From assembly GCA_002118135.1 (NCBI GenBank), contig BDIU01000307.1, positions 1 to 64,000 on the forward strand: a stretch of 64,000 bases of DNA, given 5' to 3'. Under the pieces are notes generated by a model. It searched no databases and was not told the origin of the DNA. It saw only the letters and a program-made list of their open reading frames with translations. This document shows positions 11,901 to 21,900 of this stretch, one piece after another; the stretch's first letter is position 1, and each line of letters opens with the position of its first letter. Origin of the DNA: Trebouxia sp. TZW2008 (lineage: Eukaryota > Chlorophyta > Trebouxiophyceae > Trebouxiales > Trebouxiaceae). Both the position numbers and the translations under genes were made by a program.

Positions 11901-14525
11901 GTGCCGGCCCGCTAATGTATACCTCCTGCAAGCAGCCTACATTGTAATGTCTCTGTTGCTTGTGCTTTCAGTGGTGCCCATAGGCAGAAGGCAAAACCCC
12001 TCTGAACTCTGCTGCTGTTGGCCACTTGTGCCAGCCAGGCAATGGATATCTCCTGCAAACAGCCTACATTGCACTGTTTCTGTTCCTTGTGCTTTCAGTG
12101 GTGTCCATAGGCGAATCAAAGCCGCTCTAGACTCAGCTGCTGTTGGCCATTTATGTCAGCCAGGCAATGTATATCTCCTGCAAGCAGCCTACATCCAGTT
12201 GTCTCTGTCCCTTGCAGCCCGTTCAGGTTTGTCTAGACTAAACATCCTCTGAGGGTGTACGCATTAGGGTGTTTCTGTTTAAGGTTTTCAGGAAGTTGTC
12301 CTATTTGAGAGCTGCTTCTGACTGAGCAGTTGCACATGGTATAGGAGACGGGCAGCCAATCAATGCATATCTCCTGCCAGCAGCCTGCAAATATATATAC
12401 AAAGACACAGTAATCAGAAATAGATAAAAAACTACTGAACACTTGATGAAAAAATAATGCACTCACTTATTGGTTCTACAAATGTAGGAAGGTATTGCTG
12501 AATGGTGTGTGACAATCAATCATCAGTTGCCTTTGTGAGTGCTGAGCTGAGCCGATCCGCATGAAAATTCATATGTCATGAAAACGCTCATGCTGTTTTG
12601 TGCATGGCGCATCATCACAGCGAGCGGGCGAGCGAGCGAGCGAGTGAGTGAGTGAAGCAATGCTCAGGAGGGTGGTTGGGGGAGGGAGGGAGGGGGGGGG
12701 GACAGTCATCAGCAAAGTCAAAACGTGAGTGAAGGCTTACACTCCAGAGTTGTTGGGAGGCAGCCCTTCCTGCCAGTCCACTCTGGCTCGCCACAGCACC
12801 GCTTTCTGTATCAAGAGCAAAAGGTGAAGTGCTACATCTCCTGTACAGTGACTTTGCTTTATAAAGACCTTCAATATAAGGACATTCTTGATGTAAGGAC
12901 AAGGTACAAATGCACCAATCACTGCATTTTGACTGCAGTGAAACCTCTGAGTGAAGACAATTTGCTGTAAGAACGATTTTCTTTGGTAATCGACGCATTC
13001 ATTACAAAGAGAAATTACTGCATTCCATGCAAAAACATTCCTGCATGTTGTCATGGGAGCGGCCTCTTGCCTTTGAGCATGACCGCTGATTTTCAATTGA
13101 AGTGGATGCTGCAAAGCTCACAGTATGCCTCAAGTAGTTCAAGCTGCTGATTCTGTAAGAGCAACAGAGTCGCAGGAGATTTGTGCACCCCGTGCTAATG
13201 GATCATCAAATGTCAAGCAGGCACTGTGCACAGTTAGTCTTACATTGAAGGTGGGTGGTCCGTCATCCAGGCACTGTGCGCGCACTTTTGAGAAGTAGCC
13301 ATCTGCGCCAACAAGGACTTGAGCACGCACTGGTGACTCATCTTGCTTGAAATGCAGGGTCACCCCATTCTCATCTTCTGCATAGTGGCTCACCTGGACA
13401 ATGCAGGAACAACAATTATTTTGATAACAACAACAATATATCGATGACAATGACTATACTGATGGCAATGACAATGACAATGGTGAGACCATCAGTGACA
13501 AAATTAGCAGGAGTAGCGATAGCATCATTGATGAGTGTGACACTGATACCAATGGTAGTCATGACAATGAAAGTGATATCGCTAACAACAAGACTTAATG
13601 GTCATAGTGACAATGATAATAAGACAACAACAAAAATATAGCGATGGCAATACTCATACTAACAATAAGAATGATGTCGTGCGACAATAGTCTGTATAGC
13701 GTAGTGAATGATGTCTATAATGTCATGAGACGCCTACATTGAGGCAATGCTCCCTGCCTCTGAGACGATGGACACTGTAAATGCTGTACAAGCTTTACCT
13801 GCTTGTTGAACTCTACTGTCCCAGGTGGCAGTTCTCTAAACAAAAGCTCGCGGCACTCATGCCAGCCAATGGCCACAGGTCGCTTGTGATACTTTTTCTG
13901 CATTTCCAATGCGTCAGCAACATCTTCTTCACCATAGTCCCTGATTGTGCCATTTGTTTCCATATGCACCATTTGGTTGATGTCTTCCCCACAAGCTGTG
14001 AATCTGCGCAAAACCCAGGCCTGCTCAGAGGACGCTCATCACAGGCTCTGTGCAGATGTGCATAATGCTCGGCAAGCTTGTGTGCTGTCATGTTCGATTG
14101 CATATGTCAGCTACATCAGGCTCAAGCTCATTGCGTGCACTGACTGCATAGCTGATTTGCAGCAAACACAAGCATGACAACTTACTTTGACAGGAGAGTT
14201 GGGCTGATAGCATCCAAAGCATGCTGGCAGTTTATTGCCAGTCCAATCACAGAGCCCTGAATCCTGTAGCCCTTCTGGCTCTCAAACACCTGCAAGCAAT
14301 CACTTGGAACGCGAGCTGAAGTTGCTTATGCTGGGAAGCACGCCTTGAGCTGTGCAGGACTTGGAGATACCCAGAAAAGTGCGAGCAATGTCTCACCTTG
14401 ACGCGCATCTCATTGCCAAATGCAGCCTTGAGCGCGGCAGCTGTGGCTAGACCGCCAGGACCCCCGCCAACGACGGCCACGTCTATCTCACTGAGTTCCG
14501 AACCCCGCCTCGAAGGCTCTGCCAT
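8977..14525 (-). CDS. FAD-dependent monooxygenase (aromatic hydroxylase / zeaxanthin epoxidase-like fold)
   Basis: A class A flavoprotein monooxygenase of about 467 aa; its substrate cannot be inferred. Minus-strand exons: 14397-14525, 14186-14289, 13799-14003, 13244-13393, 12741-12805, 11331-11553, 10681-10796, 10106 to about 10200, 9703-9790 and 8977-9205. All three family signatures are present: the dinucleotide-binding GxGxxG (DVAVVGGGPGGLATAAAL, residues about 15-32), the GADGYFSKVR DG motif, and GRGRVTLLGDAAHAT with GQGFCLAIEDGVVLAW near the C-terminus. A terminal YETERLPRVKTVY matches the usual YExxRxPR helix. The start of exon 8 and the end of exon 10 are the least certain. An upstream in-frame ATG at 14627 would add a basic leader that might target an organelle. 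Exon 6 is preceded by a seven-copy array of its own acceptor. Confidence 0.9.
10020..10095 (-). repeat. Degenerate donor-side copy of monooxygenase exon 8
   Basis: Just 3' of the exon carrying the GDAAH motif, a second version of its last bases and donor occurs (minus strand GCTCATGCCATAACCAACAA then TGGTGCAT). It has exon end plus donor only, the pattern seen for other donor-side copies. Confidence 0.45.
11102..11230 (-). repeat. Donor-side copy of monooxygenase exon 6
   Basis: Downstream of exon 6 (11331-11553) lies a diverged copy of its 3' half, encoding RAWTWILHLPMAHVIGAGV then DFDPEVRTVRASQGDA, ending in GAG followed by a GTCAAAC donor. The true exon reads RAWTWILQSPVADVIDAGV. The copy lacks the exon 5' half and acceptor. 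Confidence 0.75.
11555..12400 (-). repeat. Array of acceptor-side copies of monooxygenase exon 6
   Basis: On the minus strand the segment CTTGCAGGAGATATACATTG and the following 80-100 bases recur. Acceptor AG ends lie at 12374, 12178, 12053, 11926, 11806, 11680 and finally 11554, the functional site. Spacing is 120-127 bp except for the first interval. Each copy has the acceptor and the exon 5' part (AWLAQMATAAESRGALILP-like in one frame) but only the last copy continues into the rest of the exon and a donor. The copies have diverged individually, so this is not an assembly stutter. Confidence 0.85.
12612..12705. repeat. GAGC/GAGT microsatellite and G-rich tract
   Basis: A run of GAGC units passes into GAGT units (12617-12654) and is followed by GGGAGGGAGG ending in a run of nine G. 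It lies in monooxygenase intron 5. Confidence 0.85.
12846..13020. mobile_element. MITE-like element, copy 1 (degenerate)
   Basis: A 175-bp segment in monooxygenase intron 4 is related along its length to the element at 42861-43017. It begins TA-CAGTGACTTTGC and ends GAGAAATTACTG. Shared internal blocks include TCAATATAAGGACA, CTGACTGCAGTG-like sequence and CATTACAAAGAGA. The CAGT termini and TA target recall pogo/Tc1-mariner non-autonomous elements. The right flank is CA rather than TA, so the target duplication has decayed. Confidence 0.65.
13400..13700. repeat. Low-complexity GATGACAAT-type microsatellite region
   Basis: About 300 bp of purine-rich short repeats (ACAATGACAATG, GATAATAAGACAACAACA and similar) fill intron 3 of the monooxygenase gene. 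Open frames across it are artefacts of the repeat. Confidence 0.8.
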
Positions 14526-14731
14526 CACATGCGGCGCTGCAAGTGCGCGGCAGCAGTGGTGCAAGCTGCGTCTGCGTGCTGACTGGCACACGATATGCTG
14601 CAGATCGTCGTCCGGTTGCGTGATCACAGCGCACTCCTATGTGTGTAGCAGTTTTGTCACATCACTTTTGCTTACATCAAGCAGTCTACTTGCGATGAGC
14701 ACGCCTGGCCCAGATTTCACGTTGTGGATTT
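14526..14731. promoter_or_regulatory. Bidirectional promoter of the monooxygenase and the small helical protein gene
   Basis: The spacer separates divergent starts at 14525 (minus) and 14732 (plus). Together with the flanking first exon it is CG-rich: 14401-14600 holds roughly 18 CG pairs, against about three in a typical 200-bp interior stretch such as 53801-54000. If the monooxygenase uses its upstream ATG at 14627 the spacer is only about 105 bp. Confidence 0.5.
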
Positions 14732-15952
14732 ATGGAAGCCGGAGCGACGATCTCGACCTTGGCAGTCTGGAACTTAGCACAGCAGCTAATGAGTCAAGCT
14801 ACTCCCTTGGCTGCCATGCATGCAATGAGAACTCAAGAGGTCAACACTTTTGTTTGTTTGGTTCAGTCTTTCACCAGGGGGACATTCGCATTTTATTTGA
14901 GGCAAACGCTGATCAGCTGCCTTTGGTTGCCAAACACTTCACCGGTGCTTTCAAGCTAGGAAGTCCGACGAGCTCCCTACCCTGGACTGTAAATTCTTTT
15001 GATTGATTGATAACTCAACATGTGACAATCAGCGACTGCTGTAACATCATCTGCCCCGTAAACTGGTGTAGACTGGTCAAATTACCACTGCAAACCCGGA
15101 CCAGACTCATGACCATGATTGCTTTGCGGATTTTGAGCGTCAGCAATGCTGTCAAGATACCACTGAGGTGTGTCACGAGTCAGGATCATAAAAACTCAAT
15201 GGCCATCTGGTGAGGTCTATTTCGTGTCCTCTGTTGCGCATCCTAGACAGTAGTACGCCATCATGAGCCACCCACTATCTGCAGAGCAAAGCCAACACAG
15301 GCTTGATGACTTTGTGAGATCACAGACACTGTGTATGCTCACTCTTGATGCCCTCACATGTCAATGGCTTCTTGTACATGTGGCATGCAGACTCTTGAAA
15401 GCATGCGGATCGAAAGGATGGTGGCCCAGCCAGAATGCTACTGCATGGGTAAATTCAGCTTTGCAAGCCAGTCATGTTGCTTTCATTCAGGCAGACATGC
15501 CCCCAATTGATGTTGCAATTGAGCCAGAGCAATGGGGCAAATGTCATAGCATGCTTCAGGAGGAAGTTACCTCTGAACCCCTTGCGGATTGTTTTCGTAA
15601 AACTCCCTGCGGCCATGCAGGCGCCACTGCTGAAGCACCTCTGTGCACTGCACCAAATCTGCATGCTTCTGCCAGCGACCTGGCTCCAGCTCCCAGCCCT
15701 GAAGACCATGCACTTTCAGAAGGTCAGGTGATGAGCACTCTCAGTGTCACACCTTGCACTTGCTAGGTGCCAGCTGCATCCATTTATGCCCAGATGATCA
15801 ATGACCGCTCAGTATGTACAGACCAGCCCATGTTGAGAAATGCACAGAGCGCAGTACAGCAGATGCATGTTGCACAGCAAAAAGCTTCAAGATGTCAACA
15901 ACTCGTGACAGAGTGGCACAGGAGTGCAGGGTGGGTGGGTCAACTTTTGTAG
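14732..15952 (+). CDS. Hypothetical helical protein, incomplete gene model
   Basis: The start MEAGATISTLAVWNLAQQL lies in a CG-rich promoter-proximal region and reads to a possible GAG-GTCAAC donor near 14843. Further coding-like pieces are an exon near 15391-15449 encoding TLESMRIERMVAQPECYCM, one near 15620-15722 encoding APLLKHLCALHQICMLLPA, and a final exon 15767-15952 encoding VPAASIYAQMINDRS and SAVQQMHVAQQKASRCQQL. The last two join in phase 0 and look amphipathic and helical. The middle of the model is unresolved and I do not recognise the family. Its stop codon at 15950-15952 overlaps the end of the convergent gene. Confidence 0.4.
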
Positions 15953-18900
15953 AGAGGGGGTTGGGGGAAAAGGGCAAAAATGTTCACCTGCCACTTGACC
16001 AAGTAGGCCTTAGAACCACCACGACCCTTTTCTGCAACAATGGCCTGTGGCACCCACTGCTGCAGGTCTTGTCTTGTAGTGGCAGTCCCCTTCCGCCTGT
16101 CCCTGATCTCCATGATGAACCTGCAGCACAGTGCATACTCAAAGGGATGCATCTTTGCAGCACACAATGCACAATGGCAGCATGTCTGGACAGAATCCTT
16201 TGTCAAGCGACTAGCGCATGCAGCTTTGGCACCTTGCAAACTGGCATTTTCTACACTTTTGCAGCACTTGACTGCTGAGCATGCATTGGGATGACCAGCA
16301 CACTTGGTGAGTTCAAAATGTCAGCCAATAGCTGGCTGCATGTCAGACGGGTTGGTAATGTGTATGCAGATGCAGTCAGATGGCGTGTATGCAGGTGCAG
16401 TCAGACATCTTCAATGCATAAAAACAAAACAGCTTGGTTGGGTGCTCTGTGTTGCTTATGAGTCTGTCAGTATGAGTCAGCAGCTTCTTCAGTACCTGTT
16501 TGGAATGAAGACAGCATGGTCACCCAGCTGTGTCTTGCCAGCAGGGTTCTCCCAGGGTGCAGGGCTGTCGATGCGTGCAACAACACCTGCCCTATGAGAG
16601 CTGGGGCCAGGCTGAGATCTGGCTCTGCCAGCAGGTCGGCCTCTGGAGGGAGCAGCAGCCCCAGGCCTGGCAGCAGCAGCTGTTGCAGCAGAAGCAGCAC
16701 CGATGTCCAGGTGCCTGGCAGCATCTGTCCTGGCATCAGGTCTGGCATCTGTGTGCTGCTGGCCTCTCAAGGGAGGGGCAGTAGCTGCCCTGGCAGCAGC
16801 AGCAGCATATGTTGGGCCCCGTGTAACCATGGCATGCAGCTTTTGCCCAGGAGCCTGTGTGCTGCGTGCCATGTTGGCAGGAACAGTGCTTGAAACAGCT
16901 GCTGTTGCTTTTGCCGCTGCCGCAGCAGCCGAGCAAGTGAAGGGCGCCATTGCACTTGCCTCTGGGTGCTGGCTTCCACTTGCTGCTGACTTCTGGGGCG
17001 CTGCTGATGGCTGACGCCTGCTGCTACCACCATCATCGCTGCCACCAGCAGCTGCTTTTGCAAGCGCAGACTGATTAGCTGCTGCAGACGCTGCTGCTGC
17101 TTGCAAGGGCCCGCCTTGCTGCTCATGCAAGCTGCCAGCAATGCCACCATGCGCTCCGGAAACCTGGGTGAGGCCAGCTGCTCTTGCCCTCAGCGGTCTG
17201 GCGGCAGCACCAACAGCTGCAGACGTCCCAGAACTGGCCGTTGCAGGCTCCTGGGCGCCAGTCTTTTTGCCTGCTTTTTGACTCTTGGTTTCTGTGGCAG
17301 ACAGCCTGGTTGCTTGCTGCTCAGCCTGCACTCAGTACCCAACAAACTGAGCCCAGATATAATTTCTGACTTGACACGTGTATAAGCAATCACATGGACG
17401 TAGTAGCATGACCAATTGTTCAACTGATGGCATGTAGGAGAGCAGTCCCCGTTGACTACAATCAGCACACCCTCTGTGACACACCTTGCAGCACTCATGT
17501 GGGACGCAAACACGTTGCAGTCGTTGCTAGACAGAAACTGAAAGAGACAGCAAGCCTTGCTGGGAGCTGACTTGACGCCTCATGTGTGCTGTGGGGCATT
17601 GGTATACAGTTCAGCTCATGCAGGGCAATGTTAACGGTCAAAGCCACACAAGTCCAGCATGTCAGCGGCATTGTGCGCTGCAGAGCGGTTGTGTATAAAC
17701 GGACAGCTCTGCAGCTCACCAATTCAAGTTCACCTGCATAACAGGGAACACTGCCCTGCCCTCTACTCCAGTTGCATAGCACGACCGCCTTGTTGGTAGA
17801 CACGCAAACAAATCTGTTGAAGCAATATAGGCTTACCCTGCCTGTTGGAATGGTACGTCTTGTCCTAGGCATGCCCATCCTGCCAAGTACAGAGGAGAGC
17901 TCTCTGTCCGGTTGATTGCCCAACAGGCCTCTGACCTCTCTTGGCAGATGCCTCACCACCTGCTCTCCAATACTTGCTTCTTCAATATGACCTGTGGCGT
18001 CCCCTGCACCACCACATGGATTGGCATCAGATGAGCTGTCACCTGAACCCTCAGCTGCAGAGCCATTTGCATCTGCAACATATCAGTCAAGCTATGAAAC
18101 CCAAAATCCACATCAGACCAAACTTCATGCAATGCCTGCACTGCAAACAAGGCATCAAACACGCTAGCGCTAATGATGCGGACAATGCAAGTTGCTGCTG
18201 ATCCAATGGCAATATGTAGCTGAAATGCAATGGCCTGACGCTTGTACAGTCCTCTGCCATGATTGCTGCTGCTGCATCAATGTATCTGGTCCGGTTTGTT
18301 CAAAATGCGTGTGAGTCAGGCTCAAAGGCTTTGCTAAGTACGTATTGTCACCAAACAACTGTCTTCGGGCAACTCCAGTCTGCGCACATGATGAACAGCT
18401 ACAGCACTGATTAACCTGCCACGACTTCCTGGTGTCATACAGCTGTATGTCAACATGCAAATGCTGTCAATGCAAGTTTGCCATGGTGCAGCAGACCCAA
18501 AGAAGCCCACAGAGGCATTGCTTCACCTGCTGCTGTCCTGACACAGGATGTGTCTTGAGCTGGGCCTCTGCCTGCACCAGCAGCTGCTGACGCTGGGGAC
18601 GTCTCATTCACGCCATCACCAGCCGCTGCTGTACGAGGTGCTGGAGCAGCCACTGGGTTGCTGAACGGAGAGACTCCGTGGCGCAGTGGACCCTCTGCTG
18701 CATCTAGGACCAGAGGGTCTGTATCACTGGGGGCTGGGGCTGAAAGCAATCTGGTTGGAGCGTTGGCTGTGACATTGGATGTGGCAGGCGCAGCTACCCT
18801 GTTGTACAGGGTAGCAGGAGCAAGAGCATTATTGAAGGCCCTGCAAGCCAAGCCCAGGATCAGGTGGCTGCTACTGCATGCAGACTGAATGCATACAGCT

Positions 18901-21900
18901 GGGAGGTATGTGCAATTTGCTGCTGGTGCAACAAACAGCATTTGTAGATTAGTTTGTTGCCTTCTGACTACACCTGATGGCCAGGGCACTGACACGCATT
19001 TTGTGCAAACAATCGTGACCCTGTTTGCATGCTGCTGGTCTCTGCTTTGTACACAGGACATCATCATTCTGATGGGGTTGTGTGAGGAGATGCTGGTGAA
19101 ATTGAGATGGCGATGTGATTGTTCGCAAGGATAATGACAAAGATTGGCTCAAGGATGGGGGGAGGGGAACACAGGAGTGGATGACGGGATTGTTGGTGAT
19201 GGTCAAGGTGGTGGAGGTGGTGGTGGTGGAGGAGGTGGCGGTGGTGGTGGTGATGAAGGTGGTGGAGGAGATCGGTGTGACGGTGGTGATGATCACACCT
19301 GAAGCTGACCTATAACTTCAAGTCAACCCTTCAGAAAGTCAAAGCACATGATGATTGCACATCAGGTAAGCATGGATGGATGCAAGCGAGCAGACCATCT
19401 TGGTCAGCATCTGCTGCAGAAACAACAAAAGCAGTAGAGCAAGTAAGTTGAAACCCTGGATCCAACACAGGATACAAGGGCAACAGAGGGCTTACCTTGA
19501 AGTGAGGGCCTCTTTTGTTGTATGTAAAAAGGGATTTTGCACCAACATAACCGCCACCAATTGCTTTCAAAGGTATGGCATGTGGTTTTTTCTGTTGGGT
19601 TTAAGACCCCAGAAGAGGTTGTTACATCAAGGTAGCAGATGGAGGGGCAGGTATGTAACCAGGGCACCAACTGTTAGAAGTAGAGGCTCACTGTTCATAC
19701 CTTTCTGGCGCCCCTGCTGTCTGTGCCCCTGCTGTCTGTGCCCCTGCTGTCTGTGCCCCTGCTGTCTGTGCCCCTGGAGCAATGGCAGAGTCTGGCTGTT
19801 CTGCATCATCTGCCGACAGCCTGGCAGCGTGCATCTGCTCCCGTTCCTCTTGAGAAGTGTTGCTTTGTTGCTCATGAGTGTCGGGCAGACTCTCCTGAGG
19901 GGACCGTGCTGGTAACAAAGCTGTGTAGGCTTGAGCAGCTGGTAACGATGGTGTCATTGCAGCTACAGTCTGTCTTGTTGCCGCTGCAGAAGTAACTTTG
20001 GGTACTGTCTTTGTAACAGCTGCTGTGTGTTTTTTGGGTTCCATCAAGGGTGCTTGCACTGTGGCAGACAGCATCCCTGGTGCGTTCAGCTGTGCCATAT
20101 TTGCCCCTGGGCTTGATACATTTCCCAGCTCTGTTGCTGGGACCTGCAGGTCATGAGTCATTGTCATGTCATTGCGATGCTTGGCTGCTTGAGCTGCAAT
20201 AGCCTTTGTTGCTGTTGTCTGTCTTGCATCATTCCTTGCTGAACTGGCTATGGGTTGTAGCTGTGCCATCTGTGAGGGTTGGCTGCTTTCAACTTCTACT
20301 ACAGGGCTTGGCACGAGCCTTGAAGCATTGCCTGCTTTCAAGGCCTGGCCGAGCAAAGCTTTTCCTACTTGGCGTGGTTTTGCGACAGAGTTATGTTGCA
20401 GGCTCTTTGGTGACTTGCGCTGTGCTGTGTAAGCGCTCTGTGCTTGGTGCATGGGCATGGGGCCCTCTTGCACTGCAGCATCCTTTGCTGCTGTTCTTAT
20501 TGTGACTGCCTTAGGTACGGTGCCTGCTGCCGAGGGCTGAAAGGCGTCAGGGAAAGCCTGACTCCGCTGCTGGACATCAGAGCGCGGCTGCGGCTGTGGC
20601 TGTGGCAGTGGCACATCTCTAAGACCCAAGAGAATGGTAGCTGCCATGTCCACCTCTGAGAGGGACTCTGCTACCTCTCCTGCTGCAGGCTCCACTCCTG
20701 CTGGGGGCTCCTCTGCTGCTGCTGTGCCCACCCCTGCTGCTGCACGGCCTACTGCGTCTGCTGCAGGGGGTCTGATTGCAGGTCTGTCATGCTGCTTGTG
20801 GGGTTGTGACCTTGAGGTAAGTCCCTTCAGCTGGACCAGCTGCAGCGCAACATCATCAAGTTTCACCACGGCCTGGAATCCAATGAGATAGCCCAGTGAA
20901 GCAGCTGCAGGGCAGGAGGCTTGCAGCCTCAGGTGTCAATGACACTTGTTCAGTACTCATCTTTGCACTTGACTTTATGTCTAGAAACATACAAGCAGCA
21001 ACAGTGCCAGACAACTTCCCAGAAGTGACAGTAGAGCTTTTCTCTAGAGACAGGGTTTGCCGCCGTGGCATACCAGTTGCAGTGGCAGTCTCAGACTTCC
21101 AGGGGTGCTTTCAAGAGGAAATTCAGCCCCTACTTGATAGCTATGGTGTTGGCCGAAACCTTATCAGTCCACACCATCCTTAGGCCAGTGTTCCCACAGG
21201 GTGAACTAATTGTGCTGTCACAAAATCACACGAAACTGGCAAAGAGGACACTCTCAAACGTGGGACCAGCAACTTTCTGCTCTCCCATGGGCATGTCATG
21301 CAAGAAGGCAACCTTCCACTAAATGTGCTCCTCTCTGCGTGCTGTACGATCATGAAGTGGCATTGCCAGTTAAGAACAAAGCCAGCAGTGTGACAGCATG
21401 GCAAACAGCCAGAGTTGTTTCTGAACAGCGCTGTTTGCACCTTCAAAACTTTTTTGTTGAAGACTGTGCGGCAAGCATTGGTAGTGCACAGAACAGACAG
21501 GCTGTTGACTGCGCAACGAAGCAGCTGCATGGCGCTTTGCCGATGCTGACCTCTACAGCCACCCCTGGCATCCAAGGTGGGCACCAACTGGCTTTGAAGC
21601 TACTGCACAAGACAGACAAATAGCAACAGCATCAACAGCTCCTCATCTGCTATCTCTTTTGCAAGCAATGATGGAGCTGTTCATGTACCGTTTAAGAATG
21701 CTGGTCCTGTTGCCAGAGAGGCTATAACTGAGGCCGGTCAACCACTTGTCACTGTAGCGGGTGACTGAACTGCCACCAAGGTGCACAGACTAGTACGCAA
21801 GCTTAGAGAGTGCAAGGGGAAATACGTTTCCAGATCTGGAGGGCCATTCCCAATGATGGGCTTACCTGACAACCTTGAAAACGTGGCCAATGTCTCACGT

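Noticed and set aside
11377..12252. A 291-codon plus-strand frame encoding about six 40-residue repeats (looks like a repeat protein).
   Set aside because: It is the antisense shadow of the monooxygenase exon 6 acceptor array; repeat length near a multiple of three keeps the wrong strand open by accident.
19115..19315. Val-rich plus-strand and Thr-rich minus-strand frames.
   Set aside because: Both arise from a GGT/GGA trinucleotide repeat.
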